A DNA stretch of 64,000 nt from JBFMGD01 sp040751775 (GTDB lineage Bacteria > Bacillota > Dethiobacteria > DTU022), in contig JBFMGD010000005.1 of assembly GCA_040751775.1 (NCBI GenBank), positions 1-64,000 on the forward strand. Reading direction: 5' to 3'. The translations under genes and the position numbers were made by a program. Of this stretch, positions 34,301 through 43,102 are shown piece after piece. The notes beneath the pieces are model-generated. The model had not been told where the DNA came from and made no database searches. It saw only the letters and a list, made by a program, of their open reading frames with translations. Position 1 is the first letter of the stretch; each line of letters opens with the position of its first letter.

Positions 34301-34925
34301 GGACACTGGCCCGCAAGATGTTGGCCACCTGCTCAAAAGAGATCCGGGCATCGTTGATCAAGGCCGGATCAAGTTTAATAAATAAATCCTGAACTGCTCC
34401 GCCCTGTACCTCCACGCTTGCCACGCCCTGAATTTGTTCCAGGCTTGGTTTAACCACACTGTTTAGCCAACTGGTCAGTTCCACCGGGTGATCGCTGCCG
34501 CTGGCGGCTACCTGTAATACCGGCAGCAGGGTCGGGTCGAATTTGAGGATAATCGGCCGGCGGGCGCCGTCGGGTAAGGAGAGCAGATCCAGGCGGGCGC
34601 TTACTTCGTCACGTAAACTATTGAGCTCCGAACCCCAGTGAAACTTGAGCACAACCAGGGAGAGGTTTTCCTGGGAGAAGGATGAAAGGTTAGTCAAACC
34701 CCCGATGGCGGAGACCTGTTGCTCGATCGGTTCTGTGACCAGGTTAAGGGTCTCGCGTGGCGAACTGCCGGGAAAGACGGTAATTACGGCGATCAGGGGC
34801 GGCTTAATATCGGGCAGCAAATCCAGGGGAGCTTTCCAAAGGGAGACCAGGCCGATAATCATCACCAGGCAGACCATGGTCAATGTTGTAACAGGACGCT
34901 TAATTACCCGGTCAGGTAAACTCAA
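31392..34925 (-). CDS. RND-family efflux permease (HAE1/AcrB-like) with enlarged porter domain
   Basis: 1177-residue resistance-nodulation-division pump with 12 predicted membrane helices and two large extracytoplasmic loops. TM1 begins RPVTTLTMVCLV, and the proton-relay Asp is in GMLVDNAIIVSEN (Asp then Asn where AcrB has two Asp). The second half has VLSGVLVNDGIIMVDFINQQ. The protein is about 130-150 residues longer than typical HAE1 pumps. The surplus is at about 244-417, between the first porter subdomain and LGAIADIKV. The TTG start at 34925 has AAGGAGGT 8 bases upstream. No membrane-fusion or outer-membrane partner is adjacent, as expected in a monoderm. Substrate unknown. Confidence 0.9.
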   Translation of the reverse strand: MSLPDRVIKRPVTTLTMVCLVMIIGLVSLWKAPLDLLPDIKPPLIAVITVFPGSSPRETLNLVTEPIEQQVSAIGGLTNLSSFSQENLSLVVLKFHWGSELNSLRDEVSARLDLLSLPDGARRPIILKFDPTLLPVLQVAASGSDHPVELTSWLNSVVKPSLEQIQGVASVEVQGGAVQDLFIKLDPALINDARISFEQVANILRASVLDMPAGVTELDDTRLRLRFLGRPGEIDQLRKLVVGFRVDEAALHELVGRAVDLDLNKRFSAALPSFNTAEIPMQTICLRDLTAQVRINEAKNVLAITLDRTALEQWGLNPKQLLLLMPRRWNAALVDQIIEIPLPPGTCFHWKNITDMPLIRLPDLEVWLGQLQAQAGAELAEASRQIEQSLTAMAETMILASANPGGTAAFMGDDLAIEPVYLGAIADIKVDLHDPSTITRINGQPSISLVVQKEGAANTVAVSRQVRQVLKDISGSSDGKSRGIHFISTFDQAREIENALSDVAWALIGGSTLAVGILLAFLKDWRTVAVIGLSIPIAVIATFSLLYFSNLTINLMTLGALALAAGMLVDNAIIVSENIYRLFQAGLEPHAAAVSGSKEVAGAITASTLTTISVFFPVVFLSGLAGELFKDFALTVSCALIASLIIALTVIPLLASRFLRPGDTRRILIRQAPLYRRILERVIQRPWATVALGAAFVALGILLYPLLGMNLFPSPEGTSFFIDINLPAGTTLRHTEAYVAAVEQTLIGLEGVNFYTSRIGETQFFGLPFDGGLTNQARIRVHTDPRRGEPIGTIMEQARRRVALIEGEALVGFTRESLLDSVGLETKLELIVEGESMNQVSKIAAELAARLHDTTSMNDVQSVLDETRPEVHAHMDHCLALQKGVTVFQVATVLRQAMEGMPVARLETEEMGILNLILGYRKSELASLEDLKNIGFYTASGAFLKLGEVAEFTRGQGPTSIPRENQRVVGIVQAQYQGDLGAAAREAMQVVEEMALPPGYTVRTTGTASLMGDVFSELELVLVLAALLIYLVMAAQFESLLHPLIIICSLPLAYTGSILSLLLTGNTLSVPALIGAVVLSGVLVNDGIIMVDFINQQRRLYGLPLQNAIIEGAAARLRPILMTTITTILGLVPLALGLGEGSQLQAPMALVIIGGQVTGTVLLLAVIPAVYRLTNKD

Positions 34926-35147
34926 CTAGCCGACCTCCTTAAGCTTAACTACTTTATTATTGCTTAAACGCATAAACTTATGAGGCGGGGGACAACTCTT
35001 CCCCTTTATTTCTATTTTTTTCATCTTCCTTTGAAAAGAGCTTTTTTCTACCGGTTAGTGTGATAAAATGTAATCACTAAATTAATAATTTTTACTTCTC
35101 TAATTACTCGAGTCTTCATATTAATACAGGTGTGGTGACACTAAAAA

Positions 35148-36062
35148 GTGAGTACAGATGACGCTGTATCGACTGCCTGGAACGGTCTGCATAACCCCGC
35201 CCTCACCGTCGACCAGGCGGATTTAGTAGTTCTGGGTTTGCCTTTTGACGGAGCCGCCTCTTTCCGCAAAGGGGCCGCGGAGGCTCCGGAGCGGATCAGG
35301 AACATTTCAACCCATATCCCTCCCACAACCGAAGAAGGCAAGCTGCTTACCGGGTTGCGCGTCCTGGACCTGGGTGATATCGAGCCGTCGGCCGGGTGCC
35401 AGCAGGACTATTTCGATGAAATTGAGGCTGCCGCGGCGGGCCTTTTCGGCCGGACTATTCCCTTTTTTATCGGCGGCGATCATTCAGTAAGCATACCGCT
35501 TTTACGGGCCGCCGGCCGCGTTTTCCAAGAGAAAATCGGGATCATCTATTTTGACGCTCATCTGGACCTGTGTGCAGCGCTGGGCGGTAACAACTTCTCG
35601 CACGGCTGCACCTGCCGGCGGGCTTTGGAATGCGCTCCTTTCGACCTGCAGGATATTTTTTTTATCGGCACCCGCTCTTTTGAACTGCAGGAGCTGCACT
35701 TTCTCAAAGGAAAAGCGGCCCATATTTATACGGCTGGAGCGCTTACCCGCGACGGTCTTTCCCGGGCCGCGGCGGAGATCAGCAGCTGCCTGGCGCCTTT
35801 TAAGTATGTCTATATCTCCCTGGACATTGATTTTCTTGACCCCGCGGTTGCCCCCGGCACCGGCACCCCCAAGCCGGGCGGCTTTACCAGCCGCGATTTG
35901 CTTGACCTCTTAAAGGTATTCTCCCGCCTGCCTGTGATCGGCATGGATCTGGTCGAAGTAGCCCCGCCGTTGGATCAAAACGATATTACTTCTTTTGCCG
36001 CCCAAAGGGCCATCACTGAAATGTGGGGCTTTCTATTTGCCGGTCGGCAGCCGTCCGGCTAG
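35148..36062 (+). CDS. speB: Agmatinase-family ureohydrolase
   Basis: 304-residue arginase/agmatinase-family enzyme, expected to cut agmatine into putrescine and urea with a binuclear Mn centre. Metal ligands are His112 (GGDHSVS), Asp136, His138 and Asp140 (FDAHLDL), and Asp226 and Asp228 (SLDIDFLDP). SHGCTCRRALE is the substrate loop, and DLVEVAPPLDQ is the conserved C-terminal motif. The odd feature is Cys-rich CTC in the loop where agmatinases have Thr-Pro or similar. GTG 35148 is the start, with a weak RBS. SpeE at 15261 would use the product. Confidence 0.87.
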   Translation: MSTDDAVSTAWNGLHNPALTVDQADLVVLGLPFDGAASFRKGAAEAPERIRNISTHIPPTTEEGKLLTGLRVLDLGDIEPSAGCQQDYFDEIEAAAAGLFGRTIPFFIGGDHSVSIPLLRAAGRVFQEKIGIIYFDAHLDLCAALGGNNFSHGCTCRRALECAPFDLQDIFFIGTRSFELQELHFLKGKAAHIYTAGALTRDGLSRAAAEISSCLAPFKYVYISLDIDFLDPAVAPGTGTPKPGGFTSRDLLDLLKVFSRLPVIGMDLVEVAPPLDQNDITSFAAQRAITEMWGFLFAGRQPSG

Positions 36063-36205
36063 CGCCGCCACTCACGTGACATTATTTAGGCCGTCCCCGA
36101 CGGCAATTCGGCAGTTATGTCCAAAAATGGGCATTTTAGCTGGCCCGGTTGTTCCGGCAGCCTGGGAAAACCACCATTATACAAGGGTTAATCGTTAGAA
36201 GATTT

Positions 36206-36234
36206 TTGCATAAAATGTTTTCAATATTTAGAAT
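36206..36234 (+). promoter_or_regulatory. Probable sigmaA promoter of the corrinoid/MttB block
   Basis: -35 TTGCAT (36206-36211), a 17-base spacer and -10 TAGAAT (36229-36234), in an AT-rich tract about 55 bases before the ATG at 36289. Confidence 0.6.
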
Positions 36235-36288
36235 TGAATCAATACACAGTCAAACAACAAAAACCAGCGGTGACGCGGGAGGGGTAAA

Positions 36289-36936
36289 ATGAACGCAAGC
36301 TTAAATGAGATCAAACAGGCTCTGATTGAAGGACGGAAGAATGAAACCGTGCAGCGGGTCGAAGCGGCGGTTGGCGCCGGTGTGGAACCGGCTCTAATCA
36401 TCAGGGAAGCGCTAACACCGGCACTCTATCTGGTCGGCGAAAAGTTTGACCAGGGAGAATACTTTTTGCCCGATATGATGCTGGCCGCGGAAGCGATGGG
36501 CGCTGCGATCAATTTTTTGGAGCCCCTGATCAAGCGTGATCAGGCCGGCCCGGACCGTGCCGGGCGGGTCGTAATCGGGACGGTAAAAGGAGACCTGCAC
36601 TGCATCGGTAAAGATATTGTGATCATGATGTTGAAAGCGGCCGGTTTCGAAGTATTTGACCTTGGCGTGAACGTGCCTGCCGCGGTTTTCGTGGAACAGG
36701 TCAAGGAAAAACAAGCCGATATTTTGGGTATTTCCGCCCTGATGACTACCACGATTCAGGAGCAGAAGAAGATTATTGAACTGCTGCGGGAGAAGGGATG
36801 GCGCGACCGGGTCAAGGTAATCGTAGGCGGCGCCCCGCTTTCCGAAGAATGGGCTTTAAAAATCGGGGCGGACGCTTATGCCGCCGACGCCATCGCCGGG
36901 GTAAAAAAAGTCAAAGCCTTGATCGGTGCCAAATAG
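36289..36936 (+). CDS. Methyltransferase cognate corrinoid protein (MttC/MtbC-like)
   Basis: 215-residue corrinoid-binding protein. An N-terminal helical cap (about 1-85: LYLVGEKFDQGEYFLPDMMLAA) precedes a Rossmann-like B12-binding domain with the base-off ligand motif Asp102-x-His104-x-x-Gly107 (GDLHCIGKDIV). The cobalamin tail pocket motifs ISALMTTT and VIVGGAPLS are present. It accepts a methyl group from the MttB-family enzyme encoded 15 bases downstream. The methyl acceptor enzyme (a tetrahydrofolate methyltransferase) and the reductive activator RamA/RACo are not in the window. Confidence 0.93.
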   Translation: MNASLNEIKQALIEGRKNETVQRVEAAVGAGVEPALIIREALTPALYLVGEKFDQGEYFLPDMMLAAEAMGAAINFLEPLIKRDQAGPDRAGRVVIGTVKGDLHCIGKDIVIMMLKAAGFEVFDLGVNVPAAVFVEQVKEKQADILGISALMTTTIQEQKKIIELLREKGWRDRVKVIVGGAPLSEEWALKIGADAYAADAIAGVKKVKALIGAK

Positions 36937-36951
36937 AAAGGGGTAAACGCT

Positions 36952-38385
36952 TTGATCTTTGAACCGTTAAGCAAAAAGGACCTGGAGGCGGTTCATACCG
37001 CCACGCTCGACATTCTGTCGACCACGGGAGTTGTTTTGGAGGGAGAACGCGCCCGGAAAGCCCTGCTTGACGCGGGCTGCCGTGTGGATAAAGGACGCCT
37101 CTTACTTCCTGCCGGCCTCGTGGAAGATGCTTTAAGAGATCCGGTTTCGATAACCATTTACGGGGTCGATTCATCAATCGAGATGCCCCTTACCGAGGCG
37201 GTTCGTTCTTATTCTCATAATTTTGGTTCTGTTTCCGTTTTGTTGGAGCCAGGCGGGCAGAATATCCGTGAGGCGACGGCGAAAGACCTTGAAGAGTTCA
37301 TCCGCATCAGTGACTTTCTGCCGCACCTCGATATGGTTGTGCCCAGCTTGCGGCCAACCGACTTTCCCGAAGAGGTCGCCACCCTGGCCATGACGATCTG
37401 TGCTTTTATAAATACCCGGAAACCGGTGGATATCGGCACCGCATCGGACTCCTGGGAAGTCAAGTGCCTGGTTGAAGCCGCCAGCGTGGTCCGGGGCGGC
37501 CTGGACCGTTTAAAGCAAAAGCCGATGGGGACCATCTCCATTTCCCCGTTAAGCCCGCTGAACTTTCCGGCCGATATTACCGAAGCCATCGTCGACTGCG
37601 CCGCGTTGGGCTTGCCGATCACAATGCTCCCCTGCCCTACCCGGGGCCTGACGGCGCCGCTGACACTGATAGGCGGCCTGGTTCAGCAAAATGCCGAGCA
37701 GTTGGCCTTTCTGACCCTGGCCAAGGTGATCAACCGCGGCACACCGTTGCTGTATACCTGTCGGCTGGCTGCCGCCAACATGCGCACCGGATTTGTCGGC
37801 GGCAATGATCCCGACCTCGGACTTTCCGGTGCCTGTGCGGCCCAGATTGCCCGCTACTACGGCTTGCCTTCCGGTGTTTACGGCCTGGATACAGGAGCGG
37901 TGCTGCCTGACATTCAATCCGGCTACGAGCGGGCGATCAATTGCCTCCCGCCGGTTTTAGCCCGGGCTACCTTTATTTCCGGGATGGGGCTGCTCAACGG
38001 CGGGCTTCTGGCCAGCGCGGAGCAGCTGGTGATTGATGACGAAATTTACGCCATGCTGACCCACCGCCGGGATGGGCTTACAGTTAACCGGGAAACGATT
38101 GGACTGGAGACAATCAGCGCCGTGATGGAAGGCGACAATTTCCTGGCCAAGGAACATACCAGGGATTATCTGCGCCGGGGTGAACTGTACATGGGCAAGC
38201 TGGGTAATGGAGCGGCCTATGAAGAATGGCTTTCCCAGGGTTCACCCGATATCAGGCAGTCCGTGAAAAAACGCCTTGAAGCTATCCTGGCCGAGCATCC
38301 CGGCCCGTACCTGGATGAAAAAATGAACCGGGAACTAAACCTGCTCCTGGAGAAGGCAGCGCGGTCCAGGACCGGGACCGCTTAA
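36952..38385 (+). CDS. MttB-superfamily corrinoid methyltransferase, non-pyrrolysine
   Basis: 477-residue member of the trimethylamine methyltransferase (MttB) superfamily. The frame has no internal TAG, so it is a pyrrolysine-free homologue such as the glycine betaine (MtgB), proline betaine (MtpB) or carnitine (MtcB) demethylases. Recognisable segments are LDILSTTGVVLEGERARKAL at the N-terminus, a conserved MGTISISPLSPL, and the C-terminal GMGLLNGGLLASAEQLVIDD. TTG 36952 follows AAAGGGG. The natural substrate is probably a quaternary amine or N-methyl compound imported by the adjacent ABC system; which one cannot be told. Confidence 0.88.
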   Translation: MIFEPLSKKDLEAVHTATLDILSTTGVVLEGERARKALLDAGCRVDKGRLLLPAGLVEDALRDPVSITIYGVDSSIEMPLTEAVRSYSHNFGSVSVLLEPGGQNIREATAKDLEEFIRISDFLPHLDMVVPSLRPTDFPEEVATLAMTICAFINTRKPVDIGTASDSWEVKCLVEAASVVRGGLDRLKQKPMGTISISPLSPLNFPADITEAIVDCAALGLPITMLPCPTRGLTAPLTLIGGLVQQNAEQLAFLTLAKVINRGTPLLYTCRLAAANMRTGFVGGNDPDLGLSGACAAQIARYYGLPSGVYGLDTGAVLPDIQSGYERAINCLPPVLARATFISGMGLLNGGLLASAEQLVIDDEIYAMLTHRRDGLTVNRETIGLETISAVMEGDNFLAKEHTRDYLRRGELYMGKLGNGAAYEEWLSQGSPDIRQSVKKRLEAILAEHPGPYLDEKMNRELNLLLEKAARSRTGTA

Positions 38386-38506
38386 CAGTTCAATGAAATA
38401 TATGGCCATAAGTTGAAAACGGGAGGTGATCGATTTAACAGCTCTTTAACCGGTGCTTGGTCTTTTTTAGTAAGGCTGTGATTAATCAATATTTGAGGAG
38501 GCAGCG

Positions 38507-40147
38507 ATGCGAAAGAGAAAACTTTTTACGGCAGTGTTGATACTGGCGGTAGTGATCGCCCTCATATTGAGCCTGGCCGGCTGCGGCCAGGTGGCTGAAG
38601 AAAAAAATGTGCTGCGGGTCGGTATGACCCGCGAAGTGGAGAGCCTAAACCCGATGCTGGTCTGGTCCATGCAAGGCTACGAGGTAATGATGCTGAACTA
38701 CAACCTGCTGATCAGCTGGGATGAAGACCTCAACCCGATCGCCAACCTGGCCCGGGATTGGGAGGCGGACGAAGACGGCATGCTCTGGACCTTCTATTTG
38801 CATGAAGACGTCACCTGGCATGACGGGGAACCTTTCACGGCCGAAGACGTTAAATTTACCTTCGAATATATTCGTGACAGCGAAGAAGAACTCGGCTACT
38901 TCTATGATTATGTGGCCGGCATGGAAGAGATCACCGTTGTCGATGAGCATACGGTAACCATTAAAACTGATGAGCCCCTGGCCTGGATGCCCCAGATCTG
39001 GGTGCCGATTTTACCGAAGCATATCTGGGAAGAAATTGACCAGGAGTTCGCCAGCTCCGAATTTGAGAATGAAGATCCCGTCGGCACCGGTCCGTTTCGC
39101 GTGATTGAACACGTTCAGGGTCAGTACACCAGGCTTGCGGCCAATGATCAATATTTCAAAGGGCGTCCCGAGCTGGACGAGGTGATCCTGATTACCTATG
39201 CCAATGCCGATATGATGGTGGAAGCGCTGAAACGGGGTGAACTGGACATTATTACCTCCGTTCCGGCCGCCCAGTTCAAAGCCCTGGTGGACGACGCCGT
39301 GCCCGATATCGTCACCCTGGCTGCCTCGTCACCTTCTTTCAGTGAACTCTCTTTCAACGTTTGGGAAGACGCCGCTTCCCTGGGCAACCCGCTGCTGCTG
39401 GACCATGCTGTCCGGGAAGCTTTTGAATACGCCATCGACCGCGATCACCTGATCGAGGTTGCTTTTTACGGTTACGGCGAATTCGGCACCACCCTGGTGC
39501 CGCCCCTGTATGACTTCTGGCACCTGAAGCTGAACGATGACGAGATCAGGCATTTTAACCCGGATAAGGCGAAGGAAATACTGGATAACGCCGGATACGC
39601 GGTCGGCGATAACGGGGTCAGGGTCAGCGCCGACGGAGTACCGCTCTCCTTTGAGCTGCTGGTCCGCACCGAATCACCCGATAACCAGAAAGCGGCCATG
39701 CTGATCAAGGAGTGGCTTAACACCGTGGGGATTGAGATTACGATCGGCGTGATCGACGAAGGCACGCTGACCGACCGGATTTTGGAGAGTGATTTTGACA
39801 TGTTCATCTGGGGTTGGTATGTGGATGTTGATCCCACCTCCATCCTCAAGATTATGACGACCGATGAGATCCAATCCTGGAGCGATTGTTTTTACTCCAA
39901 TCCCGAGTATGACGCAATGCATTTGCGGCAGCAGCGGATCCTGGATTGGGACGAGCGTCAACAGATGATTTTTGACATGCAGCGCATCGTTTATGATGAT
40001 ATTCCTTATGTCCTGCTTTCCTATGACCCCGAGCTGCAGGCTTACCGTACCGACAAATATGAAGGGTGGACGCGCAACCCGGCTCTCGGTCCGGTAATCT
40101 ATACTAATACTGTCGAAACATACGAAAGGCTCCAGCCTAATCAATAA
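38507..40147 (+). CDS. ABC transporter substrate-binding lipoprotein (SBP family 5, Dpp/Opp type)
   Basis: 546-residue extracellular solute-binding protein of the dipeptide/oligopeptide/nickel family. The signal peptide has the lipobox SLAGC with Cys26 as lipidation site, followed by VGMTREVESLNPML and the family signature region (WHDGEPFTAEDVKFTFEYI). The mature protein is strongly acidic. It binds a peptide, opine or amine outside the membrane for the permeases and ATPases encoded downstream. RBS GAGGAGG precedes ATG 38507. Confidence 0.93.
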   Translation: MRKRKLFTAVLILAVVIALILSLAGCGQVAEEKNVLRVGMTREVESLNPMLVWSMQGYEVMMLNYNLLISWDEDLNPIANLARDWEADEDGMLWTFYLHEDVTWHDGEPFTAEDVKFTFEYIRDSEEELGYFYDYVAGMEEITVVDEHTVTIKTDEPLAWMPQIWVPILPKHIWEEIDQEFASSEFENEDPVGTGPFRVIEHVQGQYTRLAANDQYFKGRPELDEVILITYANADMMVEALKRGELDIITSVPAAQFKALVDDAVPDIVTLAASSPSFSELSFNVWEDAASLGNPLLLDHAVREAFEYAIDRDHLIEVAFYGYGEFGTTLVPPLYDFWHLKLNDDEIRHFNPDKAKEILDNAGYAVGDNGVRVSADGVPLSFELLVRTESPDNQKAAMLIKEWLNTVGIEITIGVIDEGTLTDRILESDFDMFIWGWYVDVDPTSILKIMTTDEIQSWSDCFYSNPEYDAMHLRQQRILDWDERQQMIFDMQRIVYDDIPYVLLSYDPELQAYRTDKYEGWTRNPALGPVIYTNTVETYERLQPNQ

Positions 40148-40195
40148 AAGCGGTAGCCGGCCGAAAATAACGCGTGACATCAACCGGCGGCCAGA

Positions 40196-40219
40196 GCCGG
40201 GCGGCGGCATCCGCCCGGC
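40196..40219 (+). other. Stem-loop between binding-protein and permease genes
   Basis: Perfect 9-bp GC stem, GCCGGGCGG / CCGCCCGGC, with a 6-base loop and no U-tract. Such hairpins after a binding-protein gene often protect the upstream mRNA so that the binding protein is made in excess over the membrane parts. Confidence 0.5.
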
Positions 40220-40258
40220 CCGGCCGGGTTGTCCAAGGCCGACGGAGGTGGAAATATA

Positions 40259-41230
40259 TTGAACATGCGGGGCTACCTCCTGCGCAAGTTTTTTCAGACG
40301 GTAATGACTATTTTTATCGTAATTGTCTTCAATTTTTTTCTATTTCGAATTATGCCGGGGGATCCGGTGCGGATATTAATCCGCAATCCCCGCGTATCCG
40401 CCGAATCACTGGCTAGGGTAACGCAGCAGTTCGGCCTGGATCAAAGCCTGCCGGTGCAATTCGGAATCTACCTGCGTGATCTGTTTACCGGCAATCTGGG
40501 CCACTCCTTCGGTTACCGGCAACCGGTGTTGGATTTGATCATGGAAAGGCTGCCTCCGACCCTGCTGCTGGTGGGAACCGCCACCGTGCTATCGATCATC
40601 ATCGGTGTGGCCCTCGGTGTAGTGCTGGCCTGGAAGCGCGGCACCAAGTTCGATGTGGGCGGTTTAAGCCTCTCACTGATCCTTTACTCCATGCCCACCT
40701 TTTGGGTGGGTATCCTCATGATCATGCTATTTTCGGTTTATCTGAACATTTTTCCGATCGGCGGCATGGGTATGCCCGGCGTTTTTTATACGAGCTACTG
40801 GGGTGAGCTGGCGGCCAAGTTGCGCTACCTTTTTCTGCCCGCGGTCACCTTTGCCCTGATCCTGGTCGGTGAATATGCCCTGATCATGCGCAGCTCTTTG
40901 CTGGAGGTAATGCGTGAGGATTACATGCTTACCGCGCGAGCCAAGGGAGTGACCAGCGGAAACCTGCTGCGCAGGCACGCCCTGCCCAACGCCATGCTGC
41001 CGATGGTTACCCTGATCGCGATTAACCTGGGCTTTATCGTCGGGGGTGCCATTCAGATCGAAACGGTATTCTCCTGGCCGGGACTGGGCCGGCTGATGTA
41101 TACCGCTTTGACCAACCGCGATTACCCCATGCTGCAGGGGCTGTTTTTATTTGTCACCGTTTGCGTGGTCGGGGCTAATTTTCTGGCAGATATCCTTTAC
41201 CGCTACCTGGATCCCCGGGTAAAATCGTAG
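40259..41230 (+). CDS. ABC transporter permease (DppB-like)
   Basis: Permease of about 324 residues with six membrane segments. N-terminal LLRKFFQTVMTIFIVIVFNF and FRIMPGDPVR are typical of DppB/OppB, and the EAA loop that contacts the ATPases is TARAKGVTSGNLLRRHALPN. TTG 40259 is chosen for its 8-base spacing to GGAGGTGG; ATG 40265 is the alternative. Second gene of the five-gene importer. Confidence 0.92.
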   Translation: MNMRGYLLRKFFQTVMTIFIVIVFNFFLFRIMPGDPVRILIRNPRVSAESLARVTQQFGLDQSLPVQFGIYLRDLFTGNLGHSFGYRQPVLDLIMERLPPTLLLVGTATVLSIIIGVALGVVLAWKRGTKFDVGGLSLSLILYSMPTFWVGILMIMLFSVYLNIFPIGGMGMPGVFYTSYWGELAAKLRYLFLPAVTFALILVGEYALIMRSSLLEVMREDYMLTARAKGVTSGNLLRRHALPNAMLPMVTLIAINLGFIVGGAIQIETVFSWPGLGRLMYTALTNRDYPMLQGLFLFVTVCVVGANFLADILYRYLDPRVKS

Positions 41231-41240
41231 GGGGGCGCAG

Positions 41241-42137
41241 ATGTCATCTCTTGCCTGGCGTAAAGACGGGTTAGTTCTTTTCAAGAAAAACATGGCCTCC
41301 TTCTGGGGCATCTATCGCCGCAATTCAATGGGCTTGATCGGCCTGGCGATACTGCTTCTCTTTGCCCTGATGGCCCTGGTCGGGCCTCACCTGGTCACCT
41401 ATACCAGCGCGGTTGAAGGGGTAGAGAAGATGCTGCTGCCTCCGGGCGGCCGGCATTGGTTGGGTACCGACGACCTGGGCAAAGATGTTTTCGCCGGGAT
41501 GATTATCGGGTCCCAGGTCTCACTGCTGGTCGGAGCGGCCGCCACGGCCATCTCCATGTTCATCGGCACCGTAATCGGCCTCGCCTCCGGCTACTACGGC
41601 AAAACGGTGGATACCCTGCTCATGCGCTTCACCGACGTCTTCCTGGTGATTCCCTGGCTGCCGCTGATGCTGGTGATGGCGGCGCTGCTCGGCCCCAGCC
41701 TCGGAAATATCATCTTTGTGATCGGAATTACCAGCTGGGCGGGCACGGCGCGGATCATTCGCGCGCAGACCTTAAGCGTGAAGGAGCGTCCCTACGTGGA
41801 GCGGGCCCGGGCTATCGGTTCCGGCGATACCCATATCATGACGCACCACATTTTGCCCAACGTGTTTCCGCTTATTTTTGCCAATACGGTCCTGGTGGCG
41901 GCTGTGGCCATTCTTTCGGAAACCACCTTGAGTTTTCTGGGGATGGGAGATCCGACCCGGGTCAGTTGGGGGATGATGCTGCATTTTGCCTTCGAAATGG
42001 GGGCGGTCTCCCACGGCGCCTGGTGGTGGCTGCTGCCGCCGGGCATCTGCGTGGTCTTGGTCGTCCTGGGCTTTACATTTATGGGTTACGCTCTCGATGA
42101 GGTGCTCAATCCGAAGCTGAGGAGGCGCGACCGTTGA
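41241..42137 (+). CDS. ABC transporter permease (DppC-like)
   Basis: 298-residue partner permease with a cytoplasmic N-terminus, six membrane segments and the HWLGTDDLGKDVFAGMIIGS segment characteristic of DppC/OppC. The EAA loop is VERARAIGSGDTHIMTHHIL. Starts 10 bases after the DppB-like stop and overlaps the next gene by 4 bases. Confidence 0.93.
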   Translation: MSSLAWRKDGLVLFKKNMASFWGIYRRNSMGLIGLAILLLFALMALVGPHLVTYTSAVEGVEKMLLPPGGRHWLGTDDLGKDVFAGMIIGSQVSLLVGAAATAISMFIGTVIGLASGYYGKTVDTLLMRFTDVFLVIPWLPLMLVMAALLGPSLGNIIFVIGITSWAGTARIIRAQTLSVKERPYVERARAIGSGDTHIMTHHILPNVFPLIFANTVLVAAVAILSETTLSFLGMGDPTRVSWGMMLHFAFEMGAVSHGAWWWLLPPGICVVLVVLGFTFMGYALDEVLNPKLRRRDR

Positions 42138-43102
42138 AGCTGCTCGAGGTAACTAATCTGACCACCTACTATAAACTGCGTGAGGGTGACGTGCGGGCTT
42201 GTGAAAATATTTCCCTGGCACTGGGCCGGGGAGAAGCCCTCGGCCTGGTCGGCGAATCTGCTTCGGGCAAGACAACCGCCGCGCTCTCCCTGGTTAAGCT
42301 GCTGCCCGACAACGCGAGCGTTAAGAGCGGCAGCATCAAGCTGGACGGGCGCGAAATTGCCGGCGCCCCGGAGGAAGAGCTGCGCCGGATTCGCTGGAAA
42401 GAGATCTCGATCATTTTCCAGGGAGCGATGAACGCCCTCAATCCGGTGCGTTCCGTGGGCGAGCAGATCGTGGAAGCGTTAAAGATACATGAGCAGGTCA
42501 CGGAGAAGGAGGCCTGGCGTCAGACCCGGGCTCTCTTCGAAAAGGTGGAAATCGATCCGAAGCGGGTCAAAGAATATCCCCATGAATTCAGCGGCGGGAT
42601 GCGCCAGCGGGTGATGATCGCCATGGCCGTGGCCTGTAACCCCAAGGTGGTGATCGGCGATGAACCGACCACAGCCCTGGACGTGATGGTCCAGGCTCAG
42701 GTGCTCCAACTGCTGGAGCAGCTGCGCCGGGAACGCGAAATGGGCTTGATTTTGATCACGCATGACCTCTCCGTGGTCGGTGAAACCTGCGACCAGGTCG
42801 CGGTGATGTACGCCGGTAAAATTGTGGAGTCCGGGCCCACAGAGACGGTTTTTGGAAAACCGGCCCACCCGTATACCCGTGCGCTGATCGCCGCTTTCCC
42901 CGATATTGAGGGCAAGCGCTCCCTGGCCGTTTCCATACCGGGCAACCCGCCGAACCTGCTTTATCCCCCCACCGGTTGCCGCTTTCATGAGCGGTGTGCT
43001 TACGCCGCAAAGGTATGCCGGGAAGAAGAACCGCTGATGCTTCACCTGGCTGAAAAACATATCAGCGCTTGCCATATCCTTAACGGGCGGGTGAAACATT
43101 GA
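42134..43102 (+). CDS. ABC transporter ATPase (DppD-like)
   Basis: 322-residue ATPase: Walker A GESASGKTT, signature FSGGMRQRV, Walker B VVIGDEPTTALD, then the oligopeptide-type C-terminal domain with GCRFHERCAYAAKVC, which in some family members holds an Fe-S cluster. TTG start 42134 overlaps the previous stop, indicating translational coupling. Confidence 0.93.
   Translation: MKLLEVTNLTTYYKLREGDVRACENISLALGRGEALGLVGESASGKTTAALSLVKLLPDNASVKSGSIKLDGREIAGAPEEELRRIRWKEISIIFQGAMNALNPVRSVGEQIVEALKIHEQVTEKEAWRQTRALFEKVEIDPKRVKEYPHEFSGGMRQRVMIAMAVACNPKVVIGDEPTTALDVMVQAQVLQLLEQLRREREMGLILITHDLSVVGETCDQVAVMYAGKIVESGPTETVFGKPAHPYTRALIAAFPDIEGKRSLAVSIPGNPPNLLYPPTGCRFHERCAYAAKVCREEEPLMLHLAEKHISACHILNGRVKH

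Noticed and set aside
36952..38385. Pyrrolysine-containing MttB
   Set aside because: The frame is continuous without an in-frame TAG and already has the full family length, so it is a non-pyrrolysine homologue. No pylTSBCD genes are in the window.
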